Origin: an uncultured Acholeplasmatales bacterium
GTDB lineage: Bacteria > Bacillota_I > Bacilli_A > Acholeplasmatales > Anaeroplasmataceae
Length of the DNA stretch: 41,319 nucleotides
Direction of reading: 5' to 3'
Assembly (NCBI GenBank): GCA_944324725.1
Contig: CALUXJ010000004.1
Span: 1-41,319, forward strand
The translations under genes and the position numbers were made by a program. This document shows, piece by piece, positions 29,701 through 41,245 of this stretch. Position 1 is the stretch's first letter. Each line of letters begins with the position of its first letter. The notes beneath the pieces were generated by a model, which searched no databases, was not told where the DNA came from, and worked only from the letters and a program-made list of their open reading frames with translations.

Positions 29701-30516
29701 TTGTTCAATTTGTTTCTTTAAACGGTTGTTACGGTTTAAAATACGACGATATAAATCGTTTAAGTCAGTCGTTGCGAAACGACCACCATCTAATTGAACC
29801 ATTGGTCGTAAGTCAGGTGGAATAACTGGTAAAACTGATAAGACCATCCACTCTGGCTTATTAGTTGAATGCAAGAATGATTCAACAATTTCTAGTCTTT
29901 TAATAACACTATCCCGCTTTTGTTTAGAATGAGTCTTTAACATCCGGCGAAGATTGTGTTCTTCTTTTTGTAAATCAAGATCTTGTAATAACTTTTTAAC
30001 AGCTTCAGCACCAGTTAAAGCTACAAAGGCATTACCGTATTTTTCATACATTTCAGAATATTTAGCTTCATCTAAAATTTCTCTCTTTTGTAGAGGAGTT
30101 TTACCTGGATCGATAACGATATAGGAAGCAAAATAAACAATACTTTCAAGATCTTTATTCTTTATATCTAATAAGATAGCTAAAGGTGAAGGTGAATTTT
30201 TTAAGAACCAAGTATGAACAACGGGACTTGCTAAAACAATGTGACCCATTCTTTCTCTTCTTACTTTAGATTCAGTTAGTTCAACACCACATTTTTCACA
30301 AACTTTACCTTTATCGGCACTTCTTTTTGATTTACCACAATAGCATTGGTAATCCTTAGTTGGTCCGAAAATTTTCTCACAAAATAAGCCATCTGGTTCT
30401 GGTTTTAAAGTACGATAGTTAATAGTTTCGTGTTTTTTAACCTCACCATGAGACCAAGAGAGAATTTCTTCTGGAGAAGCCAAACCAATTTTAATATATT
30501 TATAGTGTTTTGCCAT
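26764..30516 (-). CDS. rpoC: DNA-directed RNA polymerase beta' subunit
   Basis: The product has 1250 residues. The N-terminus ([18 protein letters not shown]) and the first zinc site (CYCGK...VCEKCG) are typical. The active-site Mg motif [12 protein letters not shown] is intact, so the catalytic Asp triad is present. [20 protein letters not shown], which marks the clamp/bridge region, and the second zinc site ([14 protein letters not shown]) follow, along with [16 protein letters not shown] of the trigger-loop region. The last 57 residues, about 1194-1250, are an acidic tail with 36 Asp/Glu and no Lys/Arg, beyond the usual end of Bacillota beta'. The start ATG follows a GGAGGG site. It begins 11 bases after rpoB stops, is co-transcribed with it, and ends at a strong terminator. 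Confidence 0.98.
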   Translation of the reverse strand: MAKHYKYIKIGLASPEEILSWSHGEVKKHETINYRTLKPEPDGLFCEKIFGPTKDYQCYCGKSKRSADKGKVCEKCGVELTESKVRRERMGHIVLASPVVHTWFLKNSPSPLAILLDIKNKDLESIVYFASYIVIDPGKTPLQKREILDEAKYSEMYEKYGNAFVALTGAEAVKKLLQDLDLQKEEHNLRRMLKTHSKQKRDSVIKRLEIVESFLHSTNKPEWMVLSVLPVIPPDLRPMVQLDGGRFATTDLNDLYRRILNRNNRLKKQIEQGAPHLITKNEKRMLQEAVDALIDNSKRKNTNDKAHHLKSLSDMLRGKQGRFRQNLLGKRVDYSGRSVIVVGPSLKMYQCGIPREMALTLFKPYVIRELIANDKSLSIPSAKKKCERQEECVWPLLEKVVVEHPVLLNRAPTLHRLGIQAFEPVLIEGKAIRLHPLVCTAFNADFDGDQMAVHVPLSLEAQAEARLLMLASNNILNPKDGKPVVTPSQDMVLGNYYLTIERVDEKNEGHFYRDYNEAYLAYKNGDITLHTRIFVDPAYLPATRFTGVDIKGKYLFTTVGKMIFNTIIPDDFPYLNEATDENLTHQIPAKYLFSPKTDKIKDFLAFDEVKPFKKKFLANIIAEVFKRHQTTETSAMVDRLKDLGFHYSTKSGITISMSDVLLYKGKDERIAEADKKVDQIQEAYELGLLTEQERKIQVKAEWTKARSDIENGVWAELQKHEDNAIFMMADSGSRGSSSNFAQLAGMRGLMANTAGESIEVPVKANFREGLSVSEFFISTHGSRKGSTDTALKTAESGYLTRRLVDVSQDVIISTEDCGTEKGFWLTDVLGDDGKVIYPAYERAIGRFAARDIVNPETGEVICPRNEMVDEEMSLKIKACGIKKVYMRTNLTCNCTNGVCMKCYGRNLATNKLVEVGEAVGIVAAQSIGEPGTQLTMRTFHTGGVASTADITQGLPRVQELFEARKPKGKATLAENDGTITNVERTKSGLEITVKPDNADFDEEKEIVEVTSELCVNIGDHVNRGDRLIKGPIHPKELLRIKGTEAVQKYLVEEVQKVYRSQGVEISDKHIELIVRQMLRKLHVNHEGSSDLLPGRDVSIEEFKTAVKGALAIGGELPKAKQTLLGITKAALASNSFLSACSFQETTRILTAAAIASKKDELKGLKENVIIGGLIPAGTGLLHDTSFSCHHAPVEELEDEEEDEENLDYNNPEDEEDENDSDDIAAEDNDVIPEEEAIEDDLDFDDEDSEE

Positions 30517-30527
30517 CTTGACCCTCC

Positions 30528-33500
30528 TTACATTCTATATTTAGAAATAACATCTTCAATACCTAAATCAACGATTGATTGATTTGCTTCATCTTCGCCA
30601 TCTTCATTGATTAATTCAACATGGATAGCTAAAGATTGTAATTCACGTGTCAATACTCTAAATGATTCTGGAATTGATGATTCAGGAATAGATTTACCAT
30701 CAGTAATAGCACTAAATACTTTGTTACGACCAACGATATCATCAGATTTAACTGTTAACATTTCTTGTAAAGTATGAGAAGCACCATAAGCTTCAAGAGC
30801 CCAAACTTCCATCTCACCGAAACGTTGACCACCATTTTGGGCTTTACCACCCATTGGTTGTTGTGTTACTAAAGTATAAGGACCAACTGAACGAGCATGT
30901 AATTTATCATCAACCATGTGACTTAACTTAACGAAGTACATGATACCAACATTGACTTTATTTTCAAATGGTTCACCAGTACGACCATCATATAAAACTT
31001 GTTTACCATCAATTGGTAAGTTAGCCTCACGCATGATAGCCTCGATATCTTCAATAGAAGCACCATCAAATACTGGAGTAGCAACCTTACAGCCTAGTTT
31101 TTGAGCTGCAATACCTAAGTGTAATTCAAGAACCTGACCGATATTCATACGAGATGGAACGCCTTGAGGGTTAAGCATAATATCAATAGGACGACCATCA
31201 GCTGAATATGGCATATCTTCAAGTGGTAAAATGTTAGAAATAACACCTTTGTTACCATGACGACCAGCCATCTTATCGCCGACTTTAATCTTACGTTTTT
31301 GAACGATATATACTCTTACTACTTCATTTACACCTGGATTTAATTCATCGCCATTAGATTTCTTATAGTGCATGATAGATTGAACAATACCACCACCACC
31401 ATGAGGAACACGTAACGAACTATCTCTAACTTCTCTTGATTTTTCACCAAAAATTGCATAAAGAAGCTTTTCTTCTGGAGTAGGATCTGTTTGACCCTTT
31501 GGCGTAATCTTACCAACTAAGATATCGCCTTCTTTAACTTCTGTACCAGGAATAACTATACCATTAGCATCAAGGTGACTAATCATATCAGCTGAAACGT
31601 TTGGAATTTCTGTCGTAAATTCTTCTTTACCAAGCTTTGTATCACGGGCTTCAATAGAATATTCATCAATATGTAAAGATGTATAAACATCATCATAAAC
31701 CATCTTTTCAGACATGATAACGGCATCCTCATAGTTGTAGCCATCCCAAGTCATGAAGGCAACACGAACGTTACGACCTAAAGCTAGTTCACCATTTTTC
31801 ATTGATTGACCATCAGCAATAATATCACCACGATCAACCTCTTCACCAACAGAAACAATTGGTCTTTGCATTACAGCGGTTGCAGAGTTAGAACGTAAGA
31901 ATTGATATAGCTTATATTCATGTAAGTAACCATTATCTTCTCTTACTTTGATAACCTTAGCATCAACATATTCAACATAGCCGTGTAATTCACAAATTAA
32001 AGCACTACCACTATCCTTAGCTGCCCGGTATTCCATACCTGTACCAACAATTGGGCTTTCTGGATTAATGATAGGTACTGCTTGACGTTGCATGTTCGCA
32101 CCCATTAAGGCACGCGTAGCATCATCGTGTTCTAGGAATGGAACGCAGGCAGCCGCAACAGAAACAATTTGCTTTGGAGAAATATCCATATAGTCTACTT
32201 CTTCTTTTAAACACATTTCTGTTTCACCATCACGTCTAGCGATAACCTTTTCTGGTACGATATGACCAGCATCATCTAATTGAGTAGAAGCTGAAGCAAT
32301 GACAACGCCATTTTCTTCATCAGCTGATAAATATCTAATTTCATCAGAAACATATTTTTGGCCATCGGCTCCCATCTTTACTACGAAATATGGAGATTCA
32401 ATGAAACCAAAGTCATTAACCTTAGCATAAGTTGCCAAAGAAGTAATTAAACCGATAGAAGGACCTTCAGGAGTTTCAATCGGACACATTCTACCATAGT
32501 GAGAATTGTGAACATCACGAACCTCAACGCCGGCTCTATCACGGGCAATACCACCAGTACCTAAGGCAGAAATACGACGTTTTTGTGTAATTTCCGCTAA
32601 TGGGTTAATTTGATCCATGAATTGTGATAATTGGCTTGAACCAAAGAATTCTTTTAATGATGAAGTTAAAGGCTTAATATTAATTAAAGATTCTGGTGTA
32701 GCTTCAGCTACATCAACAATACTCATTCTATCTTGAATATTCTTCTCTAATTTAGCAAAGCCAATTCTAAATTGGTTCTTTAATAATTCACCGATTAATC
32801 TTAAACGACGATTACCTAAATGGTCGATATCATCAAGAGTACCAATACCTTTATATAGGTTAAAGTAATAAGATAGAGAAGCCATGATATCAGACATAGT
32901 AATATGTAATACTGTTTCACTATGTAAGTTACCAATAACCTTAACTACTTCTTCAGTCTTTGGTGAATATACATATAAGATTTCACAAACTGGGTCTTCA
33001 CATAAAGTATTACCTAAATCGATAACCTCTCTAAAGGCATCACGACAGTTTTCTAGTTTTGTTAAAACATCGCCTTCAATTACGCTACCCTTAGTAGCAA
33101 TAACTGTACCAGCTGGAATCATCTCACCAGTTGCTTCATCGGCGATATCTTCTTTAGCAATAACATCTTTTGCTAAAACTAAACCCTTTACTCTTTGGAA
33201 AACATCAAGTTTAACATTATATTTATAACGACCTACCTTTTGTAAGTCATATCTTCTTGCATCAAAGAAACGTTCTCTTATTAAACGTCTAGCGCCATCC
33301 GTCGGAACATTTTCTTCCCCAACTCTTAATTTTGCATATACTAATCTAACTGCATCCTCACTATTAGTTGAGTCATCTTTTTCAAATGTAGCTGTGAAAT
33401 GTTCATCCTCACCAAATAAATTAGTGATTTTTTCATTCGTATCTAACCCAAATGCTCTTAAAATAGTCGTTAACGGTATCTTTTTAGAACGGTCTAATTC

Positions 33501-34049
33501 TCCATACCAAACATCGCGACTACCCATTTCGTAGTTAATCCACGCACCACGAGTAGGAATTATTTGACCAGCATATTTAACCTCGCCAGTCTTCTTATCT
33601 ACTTCTTTAGAGTAATAAGCTCCTGAAGAACGAACAATTTGTGAAATGATAACTCTTTCAGCACCATTAATAATGAAAGTACCTACTGGTGTCATGTAAG
33701 GAATATCTCCCATAAACAACTCTTTTTCTGTTTGTTCGCCAGTCGCTGTCTTTTCTAGACGTACTTTGACCTTTAATGGACGTGCATAATTAACATCACG
33801 TAGTTTTGATTGAACAATATCATATTTTGGATCTTCAAAATGATAATCATCAAAATAAATTTTTAAAGCTCCGTTAAATGATTCAATAGGAGAAATATCT
33901 TCAAATAATTCTTTTAATCCATAATTAACAAACTGATCAAAAGACTTAGTTTGAATCTCTACTAAATCAGGAATTTCAACGTCTGTTCTAATCTTAGAAT
34001 AATTTCTACGTTCTGATTTTTTACCGTATTTAACGATTTTATAATTCAT
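30528..34049 (-). CDS. rpoB: DNA-directed RNA polymerase beta subunit
   Basis: The 1173-residue product is full length for Bacillota. Recognisable blocks are [15 protein letters not shown] at the N-terminus, the rifampicin region [20 protein letters not shown] at about 471-490, [55 protein letters not shown], and the C-terminal [20 protein letters not shown]. At the position of E. coli His526 there is Gln489 (codon CAA at 32583-32585), and the following LGPGG is LGTGG. The start ATG 34049 follows GAAGGGG. It has its own promoter and a structured leader. Upstream is the ATP synthase operon rather than rplJ-rplL, which is unusual for this gene. Confidence 0.98.
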   Translation of the reverse strand: MNYKIVKYGKKSERRNYSKIRTDVEIPDLVEIQTKSFDQFVNYGLKELFEDISPIESFNGALKIYFDDYHFEDPKYDIVQSKLRDVNYARPLKVKVRLEKTATGEQTEKELFMGDIPYMTPVGTFIINGAERVIISQIVRSSGAYYSKEVDKKTGEVKYAGQIIPTRGAWINYEMGSRDVWYGELDRSKKIPLTTILRAFGLDTNEKITNLFGEDEHFTATFEKDDSTNSEDAVRLVYAKLRVGEENVPTDGARRLIRERFFDARRYDLQKVGRYKYNVKLDVFQRVKGLVLAKDVIAKEDIADEATGEMIPAGTVIATKGSVIEGDVLTKLENCRDAFREVIDLGNTLCEDPVCEILYVYSPKTEEVVKVIGNLHSETVLHITMSDIMASLSYYFNLYKGIGTLDDIDHLGNRRLRLIGELLKNQFRIGFAKLEKNIQDRMSIVDVAEATPESLINIKPLTSSLKEFFGSSQLSQFMDQINPLAEITQKRRISALGTGGIARDRAGVEVRDVHNSHYGRMCPIETPEGPSIGLITSLATYAKVNDFGFIESPYFVVKMGADGQKYVSDEIRYLSADEENGVVIASASTQLDDAGHIVPEKVIARRDGETEMCLKEEVDYMDISPKQIVSVAAACVPFLEHDDATRALMGANMQRQAVPIINPESPIVGTGMEYRAAKDSGSALICELHGYVEYVDAKVIKVREDNGYLHEYKLYQFLRSNSATAVMQRPIVSVGEEVDRGDIIADGQSMKNGELALGRNVRVAFMTWDGYNYEDAVIMSEKMVYDDVYTSLHIDEYSIEARDTKLGKEEFTTEIPNVSADMISHLDANGIVIPGTEVKEGDILVGKITPKGQTDPTPEEKLLYAIFGEKSREVRDSSLRVPHGGGGIVQSIMHYKKSNGDELNPGVNEVVRVYIVQKRKIKVGDKMAGRHGNKGVISNILPLEDMPYSADGRPIDIMLNPQGVPSRMNIGQVLELHLGIAAQKLGCKVATPVFDGASIEDIEAIMREANLPIDGKQVLYDGRTGEPFENKVNVGIMYFVKLSHMVDDKLHARSVGPYTLVTQQPMGGKAQNGGQRFGEMEVWALEAYGASHTLQEMLTVKSDDIVGRNKVFSAITDGKSIPESSIPESFRVLTRELQSLAIHVELINEDGEDEANQSIVDLGIEDVISKYRM

Positions 34050-34073
34050 AGATACACCCCTTCAAGTTTCTAA

Positions 34074-34107
34074 AAATGGTAGTTAAGGCGCACTAACCCC
34101 ACCATTT
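34074..34107 (-). promoter_or_regulatory. Hairpin with T-tract in the rpoB leader
   Basis: AAATGGT and ACCATTT form a 7-bp outer stem, with inner GTTA/TAAC pairs. On the minus strand five T follow, just upstream of the rpoB ribosome binding site. It could be an attenuator or an mRNA stability element. Confidence 0.5.
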
Positions 34108-34119
34108 ATGCATTTTGAT

Positions 34120-34148
34120 ATTATACTACACCTTTGTCAAATAGTCAA
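34120..34148 (-). promoter_or_regulatory. Promoter of rpoB-rpoC
   Basis: Minus-strand TTGACT (34148-34143), a 17-base spacer, then TATAAT (34125-34120). It lies between the atp terminator and rpoB, about 70 bases before the start codon. Confidence 0.85.
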
Positions 34149-34172
34149 TATTTCTAATAATATTTTAGTAAG

Positions 34173-34203
34173 AAAAAAGCGTAAATTTATTACTAAATCT
34201 ACG
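34173..34203 (-). terminator. Intrinsic terminator of the ATP synthase operon
   Basis: CGTAGATTTA / TAAATTTACG form a 10-bp stem (one G-U) with a 4-base loop, followed on the minus strand by CTTTTTT. It starts 10 bases after the atpC stop. Confidence 0.9.
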
Positions 34204-34212
34204 ACTTCTTTT

Positions 34213-36888
<2,676 letters not shown>

Positions 36889-36899
36889 TTTGCCACCTC

Positions 36900-38408
36900 C
36901 TATAGGAGTTTCTTCTTTTGTTCTGTGATAAAGGCTTCTAGTAGTCCTAAATCTGGTAAGTCCTTCGTGTTATATATAACATCCTTTAGTTGCTTACCCT
37001 TTTCACTATATTTGAGGTTCGAACAAAAATTAGCTAATAAATCTGGAATTTTAGCTAAAGGCACATCATCTAATAAACCTTTAGTTAAAGCATATAGAAT
37101 GACACTTTCCTCGTAAAAAGCATAAATCTTATGGATATCTTGCTTTAAAACTTCAACAGTCAACATTCCGCGAGCTAAGCGTTTTTTCGTTTGTTCATCT
37201 AAATCTTGACCAAATTGGGAGAAAGATTCTAATTCCCTATAGCTTGCTAAATCTAGTCTTAAAGTACCAGATACCCGTTTGATAGCCCGTGTTTGAGCGG
37301 CACCCCCAACCCGCGAAACAGATAAACCAGCATTAACAGCAGGTCTAATTCCCTTATAAAAATAATCCGTTTGTAAAAAGATTTGCCCGTCCGTAATTGA
37401 AATGACATTAGTTGGAATATAAGCGGAAATATCCCCATCCTGGGTTTCAATAATCGGTAAAGCAGTAATAGACCCACCACCTAAGCGTTCATTAAGCTTA
37501 GCACTTCTTTCTAGAAGTCGTGAATGGAGATAGAAAACATCGCCGGGATAGGCTTCTCTTCCTGGTGGGCGATGAAGCAATAAAGATATCTCCCGGTAAG
37601 CAATGGCGTGCTTAGATAAATCATCATAAATAATTAAAACATCTCGCCCCTTAAGCATGAAATATTCTGCTAGAGTAACCCCAGCATAAGGAGCTATATA
37701 TAATAGGGAACTCGGATAGCTAGCACTAGCATCTACAATAATCGAATACTCAAGGGCTTCGTGAGCTTTAAGGGTTTCGTACACATTTTTAACTGTACTT
37801 TCCTTTTGGCCGATAGCTACATAGATACATATAACACCTGTATTCTTTTGACTAATAATCGTATCAACCGCAATACTAGTTTTACCGGTTTGCCTATCCC
37901 CAATTATTAATTCTCTTTGTCCCTTACCAATAGGTATTAAAGCATCAATGACTAAAATGCCGGTTTGGAGAGGCTCGTTAACGGGCATTCTATCAACAAC
38001 ACCATATGCTTTACTCTCAATAGGTCTTGTTTCATGAGCTTCAATCGGACCTAAGCCATCTTGCGGAACACCCAAGGGATTAATAACCCGTCCTAAAAAG
38101 TTTGGACCTACTGGAATTTCTAAAATCCGTCCGGTCGTATAGACCAAATCGCCTTCCTTAACGGCACTAGGATCTCCTAATAAAATAACCCCAACATGAT
38201 CACTTTCTAAGCTTTGGGCTATGCCGTAAAGATCATCATTAAACTTAACTAGTTCATTTAGCATAACATCATCAAGTCCAGAAACTAAGCAAACTAAATC
38301 ACCAACCACAAGTACCTTGCCAACAACATCCTTTTTCAGTTCGGCTTGATAGTTTTTTATGGTTTCTTTAATTAAAGAAGATATTTCTGTTAAATCAATT
38401 TTGGCCAT
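36900..38408 (-). CDS. atpA: ATP synthase F1 alpha subunit
   Basis: The 502-residue product has the alpha-type P-loop [11 protein letters not shown], the [12 protein letters not shown] stretch, [13 protein letters not shown] and [20 protein letters not shown]. The arginine-finger region is [15 protein letters not shown]. The N-terminus contains the beta-barrel domain, and the C-terminus ends in a Lys-rich [11 protein letters not shown]. It forms the non-catalytic nucleotide sites and supplies the arginine finger to beta. AGGAGATAATT precedes the ATG, and atpH ends two bases upstream. Confidence 0.97.
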   Translation of the reverse strand: MAKIDLTEISSLIKETIKNYQAELKKDVVGKVLVVGDLVCLVSGLDDVMLNELVKFNDDLYGIAQSLESDHVGVILLGDPSAVKEGDLVYTTGRILEIPVGPNFLGRVINPLGVPQDGLGPIEAHETRPIESKAYGVVDRMPVNEPLQTGILVIDALIPIGKGQRELIIGDRQTGKTSIAVDTIISQKNTGVICIYVAIGQKESTVKNVYETLKAHEALEYSIIVDASASYPSSLLYIAPYAGVTLAEYFMLKGRDVLIIYDDLSKHAIAYREISLLLHRPPGREAYPGDVFYLHSRLLERSAKLNERLGGGSITALPIIETQDGDISAYIPTNVISITDGQIFLQTDYFYKGIRPAVNAGLSVSRVGGAAQTRAIKRVSGTLRLDLASYRELESFSQFGQDLDEQTKKRLARGMLTVEVLKQDIHKIYAFYEESVILYALTKGLLDDVPLAKIPDLLANFCSNLKYSEKGKQLKDVIYNTKDLPDLGLLEAFITEQKKKLL

Positions 38409-38410
38409 AA

Positions 38411-38929
38411 TTATCTCCTTTCTAAAATAGTTTTTAAATCATCTAATTGTCCAATGATACTTAAATCTAGTATCTCATCATCTTTATAAATTTTTAAGCC
38501 CCCAATTAAGTCTTGATCCTGAAGGTTTAAAAGCTTAATTTGTTTGTGGGGATATTTAGTGGCTAAGATTTTTTCTAATTTAGATAAGCGCTCTTTTTCT
38601 AATAATTGTGGACTATAAATAGTGAAATGGATAATGTGGTGCTTTTCTTCATCTAACCTTTTGAATTCTACTTCAATTTCTTCTAGTAAAAAGAATCTAT
38701 CCTTATCAATTAATAAACATAAAAAGTTGGTAAAGAGCGTTGAAAAAGAAAATTTTTGTACAAGCCCTTTTTTAACATTATTTGCAATGTTATAAGAAGC
38801 AAAAAAAGCCTTAGTTTCTTCATTTTTTAGCAATTCTAGCATAGTTGCTAATTCTTGTTCAAATACCTTAGTTTGCTTGGTTTCTAGACCAAGATCATAA
38901 AGAGCTTTAGCATATTCTAAACTAATCAT
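38411..38929 (-). CDS. atpH: ATP synthase F1 delta subunit
   Basis: The 172-residue product is of normal delta/OSCP length, starting [11 protein letters not shown], equivalent to the common YAxAL(Y/F) opening. The C-terminal half includes the conserved [10 protein letters not shown], as in the family's D.xLIGGxxI motif, which marks the delta C-terminus. Delta links the b stalk to the top of the alpha/beta hexamer. Its ATG overlaps the atpF stop as ATGA, so translation is probably coupled. Confidence 0.94.
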   Translation of the reverse strand: MISLEYAKALYDLGLETKQTKVFEQELATMLELLKNEETKAFFASYNIANNVKKGLVQKFSFSTLFTNFLCLLIDKDRFFLLEEIEVEFKRLDEEKHHIIHFTIYSPQLLEKERLSKLEKILATKYPHKQIKLLNLQDQDLIGGLKIYKDDEILDLSIIGQLDDLKTILERR

Positions 38930-39492
38930 AGGCTAGCCTCTTTAATAATATTTTCGACTAACTCTAAATATTCCGTCGTATTAATTTCTTTCTCAATTAT
39001 TTTACTAGCAGCCATGAAAGCCACATCCACAATTTCCTTTTTAATTTTATCCTTAACATCAGAAACTTCTTTTTCAATTTCTTGATGAGCTTGCTTTAAA
39101 CGATTTTCCGCTTCAATTTGCGCTTCCTTTAAAATAGCTTCCTTTTCTAAATTGGCTTCATTTTTAGCTTCATCTAAGAGCTTAACAATTTCTAATCTAG
39201 CATTTTGATACTCTTCTTTAGTTTTATTAGCTAAAAGAGTAGCTTCTTCCTTTTGGTTTTTAGCCGCTACCAGTTCTGCATCTATTGCTGCTTGGCGCTT
39301 TTCTAAATAATCAGTTAAAGGTTTCCACAAGAAAAAACGCACAATTAAAAACAAAATGATTGTTGAAGCTAATTGAATTAAAAAGTCTCTAATATTGTCA
39401 AATGTAAATCCTTCACTACCTAGAGGTCCTAGACATTGGTTAACAATCTCAGCTATTTTATTTAAGGCATCCTCTAAGGAATAGATATACAT
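38926..39492 (-). CDS. atpF: ATP synthase Fo b subunit
   Basis: The 188-residue product has a short N-terminal extension, one membrane helix at about residues 37-56 (FLIQLASTIILFLIVRFFLW), the conserved KPLTDYLEKRQAAID that follows it, and then a long charged, Ala/Glu/Lys-rich helix. This is the peripheral stalk that connects subunit a to delta and alpha. Only one b-type gene is present, so a homodimer is expected. The ribosome binding site AGGTGAT is modest, and the gene sits 8 bases after atpE. Confidence 0.94.
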   Translation of the reverse strand: MYIYSLEDALNKIAEIVNQCLGPLGSEGFTFDNIRDFLIQLASTIILFLIVRFFLWKPLTDYLEKRQAAIDAELVAAKNQKEEATLLANKTKEEYQNARLEIVKLLDEAKNEANLEKEAILKEAQIEAENRLKQAHQEIEKEVSDVKDKIKKEIVDVAFMAASKIIEKEINTTEYLELVENIIKEASL

Positions 39493-39500
39493 AATATCAC

Positions 39501-39791
39501 CTATTTATTAGCTAACATAATAGCCATTATAAAACCATAAAGCGCTCCGGTTTCGGTAATAGCTTGACCAACAACCATGGTCATTGTAATTTTACTAGAA
39601 GCTTCAGGTTGTCTACCTATTGCCTCAACGGCTTTAGCTGCGGTGTAGCCTTCAGCTAGACAGGAACAGGCTGGAGCTAGACAACAAATACCAACACCAA
39701 TATAAGCCAATCCTCGACTATAGAACTCGGTTTGACCACCCTCAACTAAAAAATTCGTAATTACTGATAATAATTGCATTAAAAAATTCAT
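39501..39791 (-). CDS. atpE: ATP synthase Fo c subunit, two-carboxylate variant
   Basis: The 96-residue product is longer than the usual 70-85 because of about 25 extra N-terminal residues, partly hydrophobic. The first ring helix contains Gly-Tyr-Thr-Ala-Ala-Lys before the conserved polar loop GRQPEA (59-64), and the second helix carries the ion-binding Glu80 in GQAITETGALYGF. Aligned by eye to the Ilyobacter Na+ rotor, Glu80, Thr81 and Tyr85 match Glu65, Ser66 and Tyr70. Glu47 sits where Gln32 is. The Gly-rich packing motif of helix 1 is replaced by Pro40-x-Cys42-x-Cys44-x-Ala46, with further Cys at 36 and 37. TGGAGGAAG precedes the ATG. Confidence 0.95.
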   Translation of the reverse strand: MNFLMQLLSVITNFLVEGGQTEFYSRGLAYIGVGICCLAPACSCLAEGYTAAKAVEAIGRQPEASSKITMTMVVGQAITETGALYGFIMAIMLANK

Positions 39792-39806
39792 TTTATACTT
39801 CCTCCA

Positions 39807-40487
39807 TTATGTATAGATTTTTTCATCATCATTTATTTTTTGCGAAACAAATATAATACTTAAAATAATAAATACTACAGCTTGAATAATTCCCGAAAAA
39901 ATATCTAAAATTCCATTAACTATTGGCATGATAGCTATACTGGCAAAGCCAAAGCTATTCATGACTAAAGCAGATATAACATTACCAGCCATCATATTAC
40001 CGGTAATACGCAAACAAAGGGCTAAAGGAAATGATAATTCACCCACAATATTAATTGGTAGTAAAATCGGAATCGGGCTGATAAAGCCTTTTAAATAGCC
40101 CTTAAAGCCATTCGAAACAATACCTGTAACTTGAATAATGAAAAAAATAACTATTGCCAGCGTAGCATTAACCATAATATAACTAGTCGGTTGCGTAATT
40201 CCCCAAATACTAGCCGTATTAGAAACTAATAGATAGATGGCTAAAAAGAAAAAGAATGGGGCATAACTTTTCCATCTTTTACCGATATTAGTCTTAACAA
40301 AATTATTAATGAGCTTTGTAAGAGCTAAAAGCGGAACCAACCACTTAGGGGTTTTACCAACTGGATTCAGCTTTTTCAGTCGCCAATTAATAATAATAGC
40401 CAAAAGCGCTAAAATTATTGTCAAACAAATCGTTGATTTAATTGCACCTGGCAAGGCCCTAATTTCTTCATAAATGCTAAAAATCAA
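39807..40487 (-). CDS. atpB: ATP synthase Fo a subunit
   Basis: The product of about 226 residues has five or six membrane segments. The conserved LCLRITGNMMAGNVI carries the essential stator Arg (family pattern LRLFGN), and the C-terminal helices with GIIQAVVFIILSIIFV line the ion half-channels. It holds the c-ring interface. The start is taken as TTG 40487: it follows GGAGAGG with good spacing and overlaps the atpI stop as TTGA. Another in-frame TTG at 40517 has no ribosome binding site. Confidence 0.93.
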   Translation of the reverse strand: MIFSIYEEIRALPGAIKSTICLTIILALLAIIINWRLKKLNPVGKTPKWLVPLLALTKLINNFVKTNIGKRWKSYAPFFFFLAIYLLVSNTASIWGITQPTSYIMVNATLAIVIFFIIQVTGIVSNGFKGYLKGFISPIPILLPINIVGELSFPLALCLRITGNMMAGNVISALVMNSFGFASIAIMPIVNGILDIFSGIIQAVVFIILSIIFVSQKINDDEKIYT

Positions 40488-40906
40488 TATACCACCCTCT
40501 CCTTTAACACTAGACAAGAGGCAATGACAATGACTCTAGTAATAGTATAACCAACGGCTAAAAAGATTAAGCTATAACCAGCCTTCTCTAAAATAAATTC
40601 GTTATAACTAACAATGAAGACTAAAGCCACTAGAAAAACGATTTTTAAAAGCATATATAGCCAAAAATGATTGATTGGTTTAGCTCCTTCTTTTAAAATC
40701 TTTGTTTGCCTAATTAGAGATTTTCCATTTTGCAGTAAAATGGAAAAGGTAATAATACCACCTAAAAAGCCTAAAATTAAGCTGAAAACCTCTTCTCTAA
40801 AGGCTGTGAAATAAAAGATTACTGCCAAGATAGCTCCTAAAACGATAGTAGCTATGTTGACAACAATGGCTAATTTATATAGTTTTTCTATTGTGATCCC
40901 CTCCAT
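40484..40906 (-). CDS. atpI: ATP synthase subunit I (AtpI-like, Fo assembly)
   Basis: The product of about 140 residues has four hydrophobic helices and no soluble domain, in the place where atpI (subunit I, helping c-ring assembly) is found in many bacteria. Identification rests mainly on topology and position, since AtpI sequences diverge quickly. The ATG at 40906 has no ribosome binding site upstream; instead GGAGGGG lies directly behind it, inside codons 2-3. ATA at 40891 would have ideal spacing but is not a usual start. The 5' end overlaps the end of the previous gene by 32 bases, and the stop overlaps the atpB start. Confidence 0.75.
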   Translation of the reverse strand: MEGITIEKLYKLAIVVNIATIVLGAILAVIFYFTAFREEVFSLILGFLGGIITFSILLQNGKSLIRQTKILKEGAKPINHFWLYMLLKIVFLVALVFIVSYNEFILEKAGYSLIFLAVGYTITRVIVIASCLVLKERVVY

Positions 40907-41096
40907 AATTCAAAATTAGCTTGATAAAGACAACAAGTCCCATAAAAATTCCTAAAACAGCTAAAATAGCAGCCAAATAGTAGCTATCTTTAATGAGATA
41001 ACGACCTAAAAAATAACCGCCTACCCCTAACATAGCCATTAAAAAAATTCCTTGGGAGGTAATTACATAAAAACGAACGTACTTAGCTAGCTTCAC
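40875..41096 (-). CDS. atpZ: AtpZ/AtpI-family small membrane protein
   Basis: The product is a protein of about 73 residues with two membrane helices separated by a short loop. The first contains the AMLGVGGYFLGRYL stretch, which resembles the G.xxxGxxLGxxLD pattern of AtpZ proteins. AtpZ works with AtpI in ion handling and assembly of Fo. The start is taken as GTG 41096, eight bases after AGAAAGGA. An in-frame ATG at 41105 directly touches that site. It is the first gene of the operon, about 100 bases after the promoter. Confidence 0.72.
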   Translation of the reverse strand: MKLAKYVRFYVITSQGIFLMAMLGVGGYFLGRYLIKDSYYLAAILAVLGIFMGLVVFIKLILNYGGDHNRKTI

Positions 41097-41119
41097 GCCA
41101 CCCATCCTTTCTCTTAAAT

Positions 41120-41161
41120 TTTGGATTATATAAAAAAAGTTATTTGTAAATATATCCCAAA
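41120..41161 (-). promoter_or_regulatory. Possible hairpin in the atp operon leader
   Basis: TTTGGGATATAT and ATATAATCCAAA can pair with one bulge across a loop of about 18 bases, within the 5' leader of the atp transcript. It is AT-rich and may be accidental. Confidence 0.3.
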
Positions 41162-41200
41162 GTAAAATCTTACTAAAGCGTTTTCTTAATTCTTGTTTTA

Positions 41201-41229
41201 ATTATAGCAAATTACGACACTTTTGACAA
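41201..41229 (-). promoter_or_regulatory. Promoter of the ATP synthase operon
   Basis: Minus-strand TTGTCA (41229-41224), a 17-base spacer ending TGC, then TATAAT (41206-41201). This is a near-consensus promoter with an extended -10. A second TTGTCAAAAA lies 16 bases further upstream, touching the intron end. Confidence 0.88.
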
Positions 41230-41245
41230 TACGAGTTTTTGACAA

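Noticed and set aside
32884-33228. Plus-strand 114-codon frame antisense to rpoB
   Set aside because: It mirrors conserved rpoB codons and has no independent signals.
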